Positions 50,599 to 59,597 of a DNA stretch of 64,000 nucleotides are shown here, in pieces (position 1 is the stretch's first letter; the number at the start of each line of letters is the position of its first letter). The translations under genes and the position numbers were made by a program. The notes beneath the pieces are model-generated. The model had not been told where the DNA came from, searched no databases, and saw nothing but the letters and a program-made list of their open reading frames with translations. The stretch lies in NCBI GenBank assembly GCA_045124505.1, contig JBGVLZ010000103.1:62001-126000 (forward strand), given 5' to 3'. This DNA is from RGIG7213 sp045124505 (GTDB lineage Bacteria > Bacillota > Clostridia > Oscillospirales > CAG-272).

Positions 50599-51140
50599 AA
50601 CATTTCTTCATTGTATACTGCCCTTGCACCTCCGATAAATTTCGGGCGTGTGCGTGCGGCAAGAACCATTGCTTCTCCTATTTTATTGTTTTCAAGGCGC
50701 AACGGAACTGCAACCTTTTTTAAGTGCATTCCTATCATCGTAAATCCGATGTCAAGCCCTGCGGTGGCTTTTATTTCTTCAACCGCTACAGGATCAACAA
50801 AGCCCTCGTAAGCCTTCGTCGCCAATGAACCGCCTGCTTTAGGCTGTGGTTTGACATTTACAGCTTCGGCAAACGGAACAGCACACCGTTCTGTTATTAT
50901 GGCACGGTTCAGATGCTCACAGCATTGAACAGCTAAAAACAGTCCTTTGCTTTCTGTATATTCGTGAAGCGCTTTAAAAATTTCACCTGCTACATCGGGA
51001 TTGGAATTAGTTCCTATTTTTGCCCCTGTAACCTCACTTGTAGAACAGCCGACAACTATAATATCACCTTTTTTAAGGTTTGCCTTTTCACAAAGCTCTT
51101 TAATTGAAGCTTGTGTTTGCTCATATATTGATTTATTCAT
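50595..51140 (-). CDS. UPF0340 / YwlG-like protein
   Basis: 181 residues, matching the UPF0340 (TIGR01440) family: IIVVGCSTSEVTGAKIGTNSN near 30-50, CCEHLNRAI near 80, and ARTRPKFIGGARAVYN at the end. Function is not established. The ATG at 51140 has GGAGGTG seven bases upstream; a longer reading by 18 codons lacks such a site. The gene ends in an ATGA overlap with lplA, implying coexpression. Confidence 0.9.
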   Translation of the reverse strand: MNKSIYEQTQASIKELCEKANLKKGDIIVVGCSTSEVTGAKIGTNSNPDVAGEIFKALHEYTESKGLFLAVQCCEHLNRAIITERCAVPFAEAVNVKPQPKAGGSLATKAYEGFVDPVAVEEIKATAGLDIGFTMIGMHLKKVAVPLRLENNKIGEAMVLAARTRPKFIGGARAVYNEEML

Positions 51141-51329
51141 AAAAACACCTCCGAATAACACGGAAATTATATCATTTTTTTCTTGTAATGTCAATAGAAC
51201 GCATTTTACAAATTATCACACATTGACTAATTCACAAGTTTATGATATATTTTTACATATCTCACCTAACATTTCTGTAAATGCACGGACTATATAAGTG
51301 AAAGCATTGATCAAAGCTTGGAGAAAGAA

Positions 51330-52955
51330 ATGAAAAAACAAGACTTGCTGAATTATTTTGATGACACCCTGCTTGATAAGCTGTTCGGCTTTTGTTACGC
51401 ACGAACAAATGACAGCCATGAGGCGGAGGAGCTTTGCTCCGATATTATCTTTGCCCTTGTAAAAGCTTCAAAAAGCGAGGGAGAAATTGAAAGTGTTTAT
51501 CCGTTTATCTGGAAGATTGCAAGAAACGTATATGCTGACTTCTCAGACAAGCGCAAAAAGCACACGGAAAAGGTATATGAGGGTGATTCGGAAGACATTC
51601 TGTTAAAATTGGCAGAGGAAGATACATCCGACAATACCGCAGAGCTTTTACGTGCAGTATACCGCAGGATAGCGTTTTTGACACGGGCGTACCGTGAAGT
51701 GATGATAATGTTTTACATAGACGGTCTTTCCACCGCTGAAATAGCAAAGCTGCAAGGAACAAGCGAGGGCGCTGTCCGTCAAAGACTTTTTTCGGCAAGA
51801 GAAAAGATTAAAAGTGAGGTAGAAGAAATGGCAGACACTTATAATAGACCTGTAGCACTTGATAAAATTGATTTTGTAATTTGGGGAACAGGAAACCCTT
51901 CTTGGGGCGACCCGCGTAATGTATGTACAAGGATATTTTCAAAGCACATCGTATGGCTTTGTCATAAAAAGCCGATGAGTGCTTCTGAAATTGCAGAAGA
52001 ACTGAATGTTCCGACTGTATACGTAGAGGAAGAACTCGAAATACTGACAAAAGGTGCAAACGGCGAATACGGATTTTTACGACGTCTTGATAACGGCAAA
52101 TATGCGATAAACTTCGTTTTGCTTGACAAGGATGTATTTGAAAAAGCAAATTCGATTTATACAGAGCAATTACCGAAAATTTGCGATATTATATCAAAGT
52201 ACATTGAAGAACATAAAGCTGAATATCTTGCTTTTCCGTATCTGAACAAGAATATTGATTTAAATCTCATCCTTTGGCAGCAAATATCAAGTATAGCCGA
52301 TTCCTTTGCGTATTGTGTCAAAAAGAATTTAGAGGAATATCATTTTTCAAATACCACTTTGCCAAATCGCCCGTTCAGCGTTTTCGGATATGTTGACAAC
52401 GGTAAATATTACGGAGGCGGCTGGGACGGCATAGGGGCACAGAATATTTGCGGTTTTTCCGATGTTCGTTTTGATAATATATACATTACACGCATACAAA
52501 AGCATTTCGATTGCGGTCATAATGTATCAACAGACCCGCTTCTTCAGTTTGCACTTCGTGCTATTGACGGACTTGATATTTTGTCGCTCACCGAGGAAGA
52601 AAAGGAGCGTGGTGCAAAAGCCGTTGAATGCGGATATTTATACCGTGACGGTGATATGCTTTACACAAAAATTCTTGCGTGTGAACTTTCAAACCGTAGC
52701 AAACTTTTTGATATCAGCAATTCTTTACAAAACGGATATTTTGACGAAGAAGCAAAATCGGTCGCAGAAAAGATAGCCGCACTTATTAAAAAAGCTCTCC
52801 CTGAACATTTGCTCGGCGAATGGAAATTTGCCAATTCCTTGGCATCAATGCCCATTTTAGATGCGGTTGTTGAATGTCTTATCGAAAAAGGTGTGCTGAC
52901 TCCGCCCGAAAACGGAATAGGAGCCGAGGGATGTTGGATGTGTGTTGAAAAGTAA
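51330..52955 (+). CDS. ECF-like sigma factor with long C-terminal extension
   Basis: 541 residues. Residues 1 to about 165 are a complete ECF-type sigma factor: region 2 (LFGFCYARTNDSHEAEELCS, then PFIWKIARNVYADF) and region 4 (LTRAYREVMIMFYIDGLSTAEIA, then SEGAVRQRLFSAREKIK). About 180-250 holds what looks like a further winged helix (MSASEIAEELNVPTVYVEEEL), and the last 290 residues are globular, with no membrane segments, and match nothing I recognise. ECF factors usually end near residue 190 and are controlled by a separate anti-sigma; none is encoded nearby, so the extension probably provides the sensing. The ATG follows GGAG by six bases. Monocistronic. Confidence 0.82.
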   Translation: MKKQDLLNYFDDTLLDKLFGFCYARTNDSHEAEELCSDIIFALVKASKSEGEIESVYPFIWKIARNVYADFSDKRKKHTEKVYEGDSEDILLKLAEEDTSDNTAELLRAVYRRIAFLTRAYREVMIMFYIDGLSTAEIAKLQGTSEGAVRQRLFSAREKIKSEVEEMADTYNRPVALDKIDFVIWGTGNPSWGDPRNVCTRIFSKHIVWLCHKKPMSASEIAEELNVPTVYVEEELEILTKGANGEYGFLRRLDNGKYAINFVLLDKDVFEKANSIYTEQLPKICDIISKYIEEHKAEYLAFPYLNKNIDLNLILWQQISSIADSFAYCVKKNLEEYHFSNTTLPNRPFSVFGYVDNGKYYGGGWDGIGAQNICGFSDVRFDNIYITRIQKHFDCGHNVSTDPLLQFALRAIDGLDILSLTEEEKERGAKAVECGYLYRDGDMLYTKILACELSNRSKLFDISNSLQNGYFDEEAKSVAEKIAALIKKALPEHLLGEWKFANSLASMPILDAVVECLIEKGVLTPPENGIGAEGCWMCVEK

Positions 52956-52958
52956 TAT

Positions 52959-52997
52959 AATACCGTCTGTAAACCAAACGGTTATACAGACGGTATT
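52959..52997 (+). terminator. Terminator of the sigma-factor gene
   Basis: Perfect 13-base stem AATACCGTCTGTA/TACAGACGGTATT with a 13-base loop, directly after the stop codon. Confidence 0.88.
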
Positions 52998-53305
52998 TAA
53001 AACGAATTTATCACAAGTTTTTATAATTTATTGAGTCTACGCCATTTTATGCAGTCTTGTATTTTATAAATAGATTTCCGTAGGAAATCTGCGCCATTTG
53101 CCTGCAGGCATGGCGCCTATACTGTAAAGATTCAGATAAAACGAAGCAGTTTCAAACACAATTTCTTTTATTATGTCATTCGTGAATGCTCCTACGTTTT
53201 TTAAACACTTTGTTTATTCTGTAAAATTCGGTGTTGTAGGGTTGATTCACGAATCAACCGTTTTAACCCATTCGGCGATAACTATATTTTATTTCTATAA
53301 AACAC

Positions 53306-53329
53306 AAGGGACGGTCAACACCGTCCCTT
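53306..53329 (-). terminator. Terminator of pheT
   Basis: Perfect stem AAGGGACGGT/ACCGTCCCTT with a four-base loop, 15 bases after the pheT stop on the minus strand, followed by GTGTTTTAT. Confidence 0.8.
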
Positions 53330-53343
53330 ATTTGATTTAGTTT

Positions 53344-55746
53344 TTAGCTTCTTATCGTTATGCCGAGCTCTTTGTCGAGGTTAGCAAGCATCTTTGAAAT
53401 TGCCGCTTCTGTTTCCTCTGCTGTAAGTGTTCTGTCGGGAGCACGGAGAGATACGGAATAAGAAATACTCTTTTTACCGCCTGTCTGTGCGCCGATGTAA
53501 ATATCGAACAGCTTGACACCGTCAAGGAGCTTACCGAGTGACTTTTTGATAACCTTTTCGATCTTTGCCGCTTCAAGGTCAACGTCGCACATGAACGAGA
53601 AGTCACGTGTTACAGCCGGGAACTTGGGCAGGGGCTTGTACTGTGCAACATCACCTGCATTTGCAAGGAGAAGCTCAAAGTCAAGGTCTGCAACAAATAC
53701 GGGCTTGTCAATGGAATAGTTTTCACACACACCGTAGCTTATCTGACCGAAGATACCGAGCTCCACACCGTCTTTGACTATCTTTGCGCATCTGCCGGGA
53801 TGGAAGATGGGGCAAGTAGTTACTGCTTCAAATTCAACGTCCTTGACACCTGTGAAGGCAACAACCGCTTCAACGATACCCTTCAGCGCATAGAAATCGC
53901 CTTTAAGTGTACCGATAACGACCTTTGTCTTTTCCTCGGGAAGTGTTCCGGGGATGCCCTTATCGTTCGTTACAATTCCCTCACGGGGGATATATACCTT
54001 TGCCATTTCGTAAAGGCTTGCATCCGTGTTATTGTAGTTATTGTTTCTTGCAAGCACTTCAAGCATTGAAGGAATTGCCGTTGTACGCATTACGCTTGTA
54101 TCTTCACCGAGGGGGTTGCTGATAACAACGCTCTTGCGTATAACGCTGTCTTCAGGAAGATTTATCTTATCGTAATACTTCGGTGAGATGAACGAGAATG
54201 TCTGAATTTCGTTAAGTCCCATACCGCAAAGTGCTGTGCAAAGACCTCTGTAATATCTCTGCTTGGGTGTGAGCTTTCCTTCTGCGGCTGATGTGCGGAA
54301 GCGTGTAGACTCAATTTTGTTGTAGCCGTAAATTCTTATAACTTCCTCTGCGATGTCGTTCATACATTCAACGTCGCTTCTGTAGGAAGGAACGTATATT
54401 TTGTCACCGTCAAGACGGAAGCAAAGCTTTTCAAGCGTTGCACGCATATCAGCTTCGGAAATGTATGTTCCCAAGAAGTTGCTTATTCTTTCGGGTTCAA
54501 GCTTGATAACGGTTTCTGCTTTCTTTTCGGGGTAAATGTCGATAGTACCCTCTGCAACCGTACCTGCACCGAGAAGCTGAACAAGCTCACATGCACGGTT
54601 TACGGCATCCATTGTAAGCTCGGGATCAAGTCCCTTTTCAAATCTGCCCGATGACTCTGTTCTCATACCGAGAGCACGGGAAGTAATTCTTACACCTGCG
54701 CCGTAGAAATTAGCGGATTCAAACACAACAGTCTTTGTATCGTCTGTGATCTCACTGTTTTCACCGCCCATAATTCCCGCCAAAGCAACGGGCTTTTCAG
54801 CGTCTGCAATAACGAGCATGCTTGATTTGAGCTGTCTGTCAGTACTGTCGAGAGTTTTGAATATTTCGCCCTCGTCAGCGCATCTTACAACGATCTGCTT
54901 ACCGTCAAGGCACTTGTAATCAAATGCATGCATAGGCTGACCGTATTCAAGCATAACATAGTTTGTAATATCAACGATATTGTTTATAGGTCTTACACCT
55001 GCTGCTCTCAATCTTGAACGCATCCAAAGGGGGGAGGGCTCAATTTTTACATTGTGAACGACCTTTGCCGTATATCTGGGGCAAAGTGCAGGCTCATCAA
55101 CTCTTACGGAAATATAGTCCTCAACCTTACCGTCACAAGCCTTTATTTCGGGTGTGCGGAGCTTGAGCTCGGAGTCCATTGTTACCGCACTTTCTCTTGC
55201 AAGACCGATAACGGAAAGACAGTCGGGGCGGTTGGGTGTTATTTCAAATTCAACAACTGTGTCGGAAAGCATCAGATATTCTTTGATATCTGTGCCAACA
55301 GGCGCATCCGTCGGAAGAATGAGTATTCCGTCCTCAATTGCACCCGGCATATCGTGTGTTGTGAGGTTAAGCTCGCCTATTGAGCAAAGCATACCCTGAG
55401 ATGTTTCGCCTCTGAGCTTGCCTGTCTTTATCTTGACACCGCCGGGAAGATTTGCACCGTTAAGTGCAACGGGAACTTTATCCCCTGCGTTTACGTTTTT
55501 AGCACCTGTTACTATCTGCAAAGGCTCAGCTTCGCCGACATCGATGCTGCAAACAACGAGCTTGTCAGCATTGGGATGCTTCGCAATTGAATTTATTTTA
55601 CCGACAACAACATTTGTTATGTCCTCGCCGAGAATCTCAAAGCCCTCAACTTTTGAGCCTGTCGCTGTCATTTTTTCACAATAATCTTTTATATCGGGAT
55701 TACCGATGTCTACGTAATCGGTAAGCCATTTAAGCGGTAATTTCAT
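53344..55746 (-). CDS. pheT: Phenylalanine-tRNA ligase, beta subunit
   Basis: An 800-residue subunit of the alpha2-beta2 enzyme that charges tRNA-Phe. Visible are the N-terminal tRNA-binding (EMAP-like) domain with KHPNADKLVVCSIDVG (about 56-71), the B3/B4 editing domain (ITPNRPDCLSVIGLARE onward), the B5 domain and the C-terminal anticodon-binding FDX-ACB domain (LPKFPAVTRDFSFMCD onward). Length is standard. It starts 15 bases after pheS and is read from the same T-box-controlled transcript. Confidence 0.97.
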   Translation of the reverse strand: MKLPLKWLTDYVDIGNPDIKDYCEKMTATGSKVEGFEILGEDITNVVVGKINSIAKHPNADKLVVCSIDVGEAEPLQIVTGAKNVNAGDKVPVALNGANLPGGVKIKTGKLRGETSQGMLCSIGELNLTTHDMPGAIEDGILILPTDAPVGTDIKEYLMLSDTVVEFEITPNRPDCLSVIGLARESAVTMDSELKLRTPEIKACDGKVEDYISVRVDEPALCPRYTAKVVHNVKIEPSPLWMRSRLRAAGVRPINNIVDITNYVMLEYGQPMHAFDYKCLDGKQIVVRCADEGEIFKTLDSTDRQLKSSMLVIADAEKPVALAGIMGGENSEITDDTKTVVFESANFYGAGVRITSRALGMRTESSGRFEKGLDPELTMDAVNRACELVQLLGAGTVAEGTIDIYPEKKAETVIKLEPERISNFLGTYISEADMRATLEKLCFRLDGDKIYVPSYRSDVECMNDIAEEVIRIYGYNKIESTRFRTSAAEGKLTPKQRYYRGLCTALCGMGLNEIQTFSFISPKYYDKINLPEDSVIRKSVVISNPLGEDTSVMRTTAIPSMLEVLARNNNYNNTDASLYEMAKVYIPREGIVTNDKGIPGTLPEEKTKVVIGTLKGDFYALKGIVEAVVAFTGVKDVEFEAVTTCPIFHPGRCAKIVKDGVELGIFGQISYGVCENYSIDKPVFVADLDFELLLANAGDVAQYKPLPKFPAVTRDFSFMCDVDLEAAKIEKVIKKSLGKLLDGVKLFDIYIGAQTGGKKSISYSVSLRAPDRTLTAEETEAAISKMLANLDKELGITIRS

Positions 55747-55761
55747 ATTTATTCCCTCCCT

Positions 55762-56775
55762 TTAGAACTGTTCAAGAAATCTTACGTCGTTTTCGTAAAG
55801 CAGACGCATATCATCTATGTTGTAACGGCGCATAACAACACGCTCAATACCCAGACCGAACGCAAAGCCGCTGTACACCTCAGGGTCGATTCCGCCCATA
55901 CGAAGAACGTTGGGGTGTACCATACCTGCACCGAGAATTTCTATCCAGCCTTCGCCCTTACAAAGTCTGCAGCCCTCGCCTCCGCATACGAAGCAGGAAA
56001 CGTCAACCTCTGCAGACGGCTCCGTAAACGGGAAGTGGTGGGGACGGAAACGGATCTTTGTGTCAGCTCCGAACATATTTTTTGCAAATATTTCAAGCGT
56101 TCCCTTAAGGTCGCCCATTGTAATGCCCTTGTCGATTACAAGTCCCTCTATCTGGTGGAACATGGGGGAGTGTGTTGCGTCAACCGCATCGGAACGGTAA
56201 ACACGTCCGGGGGAGATAATTCTTATCGGGGGTTCCTTATGCTCCATTGTACGTGCCTGAACGCATGATGTCTGTGAACGGAGCAGGATATTTTCCGTTA
56301 TATAAAATGTATCCTGTGTGTCACGTGCGGGATGGTTTTCGGGTGTATTGAGTGCTGTGAAGTTGTAGTAATCATACTCAACCTCAGGACCGTCAACGAT
56401 CTCAAATCCCATACCGATAAATATGTTTTCGATTTCTTCCTGAACCTGTGAAAGCGGGTGACGTTTACCGATCGTGATCTTGCTTCCGGGAAGCGTTACG
56501 TCAAGCTTTTCCTTTGCAAGCTTCTTTTCGTTTTCCTTTGCCTTCTGTGCAACAGCGGCGTCTGCAAGACGCTCTTCAATGTACTGTCTTACCTCGTTTG
56601 CAAGCGCACCGATAACAGGTCTTTCCTCGGCGGAAAGCGCCCCCATTCCTCTCAAAACAGAAGTGAGTTCACCTTTTTTGCCGAGAAATCTGATGCGGAT
56701 CTGTTCAAGATCGGCATTTTCAGCTTCAAGCATCGAAACAGCTTCAAGCTTGATTTGTTCAAGTTTCTCTTTCAT
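55762..56775 (-). CDS. pheS: Phenylalanine-tRNA ligase, alpha subunit
   Basis: The 337-residue catalytic subunit of phenylalanyl-tRNA synthetase. An N-terminal coiled coil (about 1-85) contacts tRNA; class II motifs follow: motif 2 around IRIISPGRVYRSD, the RPHHFPFTEPSAEVDV phenylalanine-site segment, and motif 3 in GFAFGLGIERVVMRRY. A zinc-like cysteine cluster, CFVCGGEGCRLC, sits between them, which is a common insertion. AAGGA precedes the ATG, and a T-box leader lies directly upstream. Confidence 0.97.
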   Translation of the reverse strand: MKEKLEQIKLEAVSMLEAENADLEQIRIRFLGKKGELTSVLRGMGALSAEERPVIGALANEVRQYIEERLADAAVAQKAKENEKKLAKEKLDVTLPGSKITIGKRHPLSQVQEEIENIFIGMGFEIVDGPEVEYDYYNFTALNTPENHPARDTQDTFYITENILLRSQTSCVQARTMEHKEPPIRIISPGRVYRSDAVDATHSPMFHQIEGLVIDKGITMGDLKGTLEIFAKNMFGADTKIRFRPHHFPFTEPSAEVDVSCFVCGGEGCRLCKGEGWIEILGAGMVHPNVLRMGGIDPEVYSGFAFGLGIERVVMRRYNIDDMRLLYENDVRFLEQF

Positions 56776-56812
56776 ACTGAATTCCTTTTCTTAAATTTGT
56801 TTTTTGGGGACG

Positions 56813-57060
56813 AAAAAAGCCCCGCCCCAAAAGGGACGAAGCCGAATACTCCGCGGTACCACCCTATTTTCCCGTGTAACGGGACACTCAACAGCCATAA
56901 CGGAGCCGACCGTCTGCAACTACTGTTAATTCACCGCAGCTGTCTGTCAGAAATTCTGACCGCAGGGGGAAATGCAAAGCACGCACACGATACTGTATCA
57001 CAGCACCCACAGCTCTCTGAAATCGTGAAGCGGTACGCCGACCCTGCCGACATTTACTTT
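56813..57060 (-). promoter_or_regulatory. T-box riboswitch of pheST (tRNA-Phe sensing)
   Basis: The 14-base T-box core AGGGTGGTACCGCG is present on the minus strand at 56852-56865. It is followed by a terminator stem of ten pairs, GCTTCGTCCC/GGGGCGGGGC, with a TTTT loop and T-run (56813-56842). The upstream 180 bases contain Stem I-like hairpins. When uncharged tRNA-Phe binds, the T-box pairs with its CCA end and prevents termination, so pheST is made under phenylalanine shortage. Specificity for Phe is inferred from the genes controlled; I could not place the specifier codon with certainty. Confidence 0.93.
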
Positions 57061-57063
57061 TGT

Positions 57064-57092
57064 AGTCTAACATAAATATATTAAAAAATCAA
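57064..57092 (-). promoter_or_regulatory. Sigma-A promoter of the T-box leader
   Basis: Minus strand TTGATT, 17 bases, TAGACT. Transcription would begin near 57057, just before the T-box Stem I. Confidence 0.7.
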
Positions 57093-57223
57093 GTATTTTT
57101 TTAATTTTATGCAAATATTTTTTTCGTTCTTAAATTATTCTTACATTTTGTAATTCTAATTTAAAATTATGTGTTAGAATATGTATTATTTTAGGCGAAC
57201 AGCAGGACGGTCAAGGTACAGAT

Positions 57224-58120
57224 ATGTCGGAAATTATAATACATTCTTTAATTCACTCCCTGAAAGATTCACTTATTGCGCTTCCATTTTTGTTTGCAGC
57301 ATATTTTTTACTTGAATTTTTGGAGCATCGCTCCGAAATAAAGCTCGCAAAGGCTTTATCAAGTGAGAAGATAGGACCGCTTGGCGGTGCCGTTGTCGGC
57401 TGTATACCGCAGTGCGGAATGGGCGTTTTGGCTTCACATCTTTTTTCATCGGGTATGATAAGTGCAGGGGCACTTATTGCGGTATTCGTTTCAACCTCAG
57501 ATGAAGCACTTCCGGTTATTTTATCACACCCCGATAAAATATCGGCAATATTCCCTCTTTTACTTTCTAAAATAGCGGTCGCGGTATTTGCCGGATATAC
57601 ATTTGATTTTCTGTTTTCCCACCGCCATAAGCACTCGCAGATACATCACGACCACAACAGCCACGGCGAATGTGAAAGCTGTGAAGACATAAAAAGTCTT
57701 GAAGACCATCACTGTGAGGATGAATGCGGCGAAAACATATTCATTTCGGCAATCAAGAGGACACTTCTCATTTTCCTCTACATTTACATCGTAACTGTTG
57801 TATTTGCTGTTTTAACAGAAACAATAGGAGAAGAAACGATATCGGCGTTTTTAAGCAAAAGCTACTATTTACAGCCTGTATTTGCATCAATTATCGGTCT
57901 TATCCCCAACTGTGCAATATCTGTTATCATAACTGAGCTTTATCTGTCACAGACGATCGGCTTCGGTGCTGTTATTGCAGGTCTTTCAACAGGTGCGGGA
58001 ATCGGATACGTAACACTTTTTAAAACAAACAAAAGTAAAAAAGAAGCTGTTATGATAGTCATTTACACACTTTTGTTCTCAATCATATTCGGTGAGATAC
58101 TTCAGTTTTTGTTTTCATAA
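57224..58120 (+). CDS. ArsP_2/DUF2899 family transporter (putative manganese or arsenic exporter)
   Basis: 298 residues with about eight membrane segments in two halves. The halves carry similar motifs, GCIPQCGMGVLASHLF (about 60) and GLIPNCAISVIITELY (about 225), suggesting an inverted-repeat fold. Between them is a cytoplasmic or exposed loop (about 131-168) rich in His, Cys, Asp and Glu (HRHKHSQIHHDHNSHGE, then HHCEDECGE), a likely metal-binding site. Family members are annotated as putative manganese transporters or arsenic efflux proteins; the substrate here is not proved. An AAGG site precedes the ATG. The next gene starts 3 bases beyond the stop. Confidence 0.82.
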   Translation: MSEIIIHSLIHSLKDSLIALPFLFAAYFLLEFLEHRSEIKLAKALSSEKIGPLGGAVVGCIPQCGMGVLASHLFSSGMISAGALIAVFVSTSDEALPVILSHPDKISAIFPLLLSKIAVAVFAGYTFDFLFSHRHKHSQIHHDHNSHGECESCEDIKSLEDHHCEDECGENIFISAIKRTLLIFLYIYIVTVVFAVLTETIGEETISAFLSKSYYLQPVFASIIGLIPNCAISVIITELYLSQTIGFGAVIAGLSTGAGIGYVTLFKTNKSKKEAVMIVIYTLLFSIIFGEILQFLFS

Positions 58121-58123
58121 GAT

Positions 58124-58960
58124 ATGTTTGGATTTATAAAGCCTTATACACCGGAGCTTAAAGTTAAGGAAAATGAACTTTACAATGCCGTATACTGCGG
58201 ACTTTGCCGCTGTATGGGAAAGAAAACATCACGTCTTTCACGCCTTGCTTTGAGCTACGATTCCGTTTTTTTGGCACTTTTACGCATGTCGGTATTTGAA
58301 GAAATACCGAATATTGAAAAAACACGGTGCCCTGTTTGCCTTTTCAAAAAAAGACCGTCTGTTTTACCCACATCACAGCTTGAATACACAGCTTCCGTAT
58401 CATCGTATCTGACATATTACAAAGTCATTGACGATATGAAAGATTCAAGAGGAATAAAAAAAATTGCCGCTTATCTTCTTTATCCGTTTGCAAAGCGGAT
58501 AAAAAGCAAAGCACAGCCGATGCCGGAAATTGAAAACGAGATAAAACAGCGTCTTTGCGAAATTGATGCACTTGAAAAAGAAAATACGCCGTCAGCGGAT
58601 AAAATTGCCGATGTATTCGGTAAACTTATCGGCAAGATAGCATCATTCGAAATTGAAGATGAAAATAAAAAAGCCGCCTCATATGAAGCAGGCTTCCATA
58701 CAGGCAGGTTTATTTATCTTGCAGATGCAATAGCGGATTATGACAAAGATGTAAAAAACGGTCAGTTCAACCCGTTCATTTGTTCAAAAACCGATATGAA
58801 ATCATCATCCGAAATGCTTTACCGTGCACTTTGCATGGAATCATCCCATGTGTATAACGCTTGCGTTATACTTTCACACGGAACATGCGGCGCTATATGC
58901 GAAAATATTGCACAGCTTGGATTTGTGCATACAGCAAAAAATATAACCGACAAACAATAG
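58124..58960 (+). CDS. DUF5685 family protein
   Basis: 278 residues matching DUF5685, recognisable by its start FGFIKPYTPELKVKENELYNA and by YCGLCRCMG and CPVCLFKKRPS, two CxxC pairs that could bind metal. The rest is helical, with DAIADYDKDVKNGQFNPF near the end typical of the family. Function is unknown; the helical, Asp-rich second half has been compared with prenyl-synthase-like folds, which I cannot verify. It directly follows the metal-transporter gene without a strong ribosome site, so it is probably translationally coupled. Confidence 0.82.
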   Translation: MFGFIKPYTPELKVKENELYNAVYCGLCRCMGKKTSRLSRLALSYDSVFLALLRMSVFEEIPNIEKTRCPVCLFKKRPSVLPTSQLEYTASVSSYLTYYKVIDDMKDSRGIKKIAAYLLYPFAKRIKSKAQPMPEIENEIKQRLCEIDALEKENTPSADKIADVFGKLIGKIASFEIEDENKKAASYEAGFHTGRFIYLADAIADYDKDVKNGQFNPFICSKTDMKSSSEMLYRALCMESSHVYNACVILSHGTCGAICENIAQLGFVHTAKNITDKQ

Positions 58961-58982
58961 AGTATTCCCGAAAGGAAAATTA

Positions 58983-59585
58983 ATGAACAGAGATCCTTAT
59001 TCCGTCCTCGGTGTCAGCCGTGATGCCTCGGACGATGAAATAAAAAAAGCATACCGCAGTCTTGCGAAAAAATATCATCCCGACAACTTTGCAGACAGTC
59101 CCTTAAAGGCGCAAGCTGAGGAAAAAATGAAGGAAATAAACGACGCTTATGACCGCATACAAAAAATGAAAAGCGGAAAGTCAGATTTCAGCGGATTCGG
59201 CGGTACGTCCGGCTCGTCCGGTTCAGGTGTCGGAATTTACTACACAATACGTGTACACATAACAGCACGCCGCTTTGCGGAAGCTGACCGCTTGCTTGAC
59301 ACAGTGCCGATAAACGATCGTACTGCAGAATGGCATTTTCTCAAAGGTACAGTTTACTACAGCAGGGGCTGGTATTTCGATGCCGAATCGTCTATCAGAA
59401 CAGCATGTGAAATGGATCCGACGAATGCGGAATACCGTCAGGCGCTGAACATGATAAATTCGCAGGCAAATTCCGCAGGTGCACCGTATACATCCGCAAG
59501 GGGAATGGACTGCTGCATATGTGATATCTGTACAACGCTTATGTGTGCAAACTGCCTTTGCAACTGTTGCGGCGGCGGATGCTGA
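58983..59585 (+). CDS. J-domain protein with cysteine-rich tail
   Basis: 200 residues. The J domain covers 1-65, with the HPD motif at 32-34 (KKYHPDNF), so it should stimulate an Hsp70 ATPase. A Gly/Ser linker (about 70-85) leads to a small tetratricopeptide-like helical part (about 90-165, RFAEADRLLDTVPIND and SRGWYFDAESSIRTA). The last 30 residues contain 10 cysteines and look like a metal-binding or redox tail. It is not the classical DnaJ, which has a zinc-finger and substrate domain. An AAAGGAAA site precedes the ATG; it lies in the same run as the transporter and DUF5685 genes. Confidence 0.85.
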   Translation: MNRDPYSVLGVSRDASDDEIKKAYRSLAKKYHPDNFADSPLKAQAEEKMKEINDAYDRIQKMKSGKSDFSGFGGTSGSSGSGVGIYYTIRVHITARRFAEADRLLDTVPINDRTAEWHFLKGTVYYSRGWYFDAESSIRTACEMDPTNAEYRQALNMINSQANSAGAPYTSARGMDCCICDICTTLMCANCLCNCCGGGC

Positions 59586-59597
59586 CGGAGGAACATT

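Larger units (their letters stand above)
52956..53343. other. Gene-free stretch with several hairpins
   Basis: Contains the terminators of both flanking genes plus three further hairpins: AGATTTCC/GGAAATCT (53072-53090), GCGCCAT/ATGGCGC (53091-53116) and GGTTGATT/AATCAACC (53240-53259), the last preceded by GTAGG. No gene or RNA gene is seen. It looks like debris of the GTAGGG palindromic repeat family. Confidence 0.6.
56776..57223. other. Intergenic region holding the pheST T-box leader
   Basis: Of these 448 bases, about 56776-57060 are the leader of pheST on the minus strand; 57064-57092 is its promoter. The remaining AT-rich part (57093-57223) should hold the plus-strand promoter of the transporter gene, for which I see no strong consensus. 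Confidence 0.7.

Noticed and set aside
57093..57223. Manganese-sensing (yybP-ykoY) riboswitch before the transporter gene
   Set aside because: The AT-rich stretch shows neither the conserved loops nor a strong stem structure; only a ribosome site is convincing.
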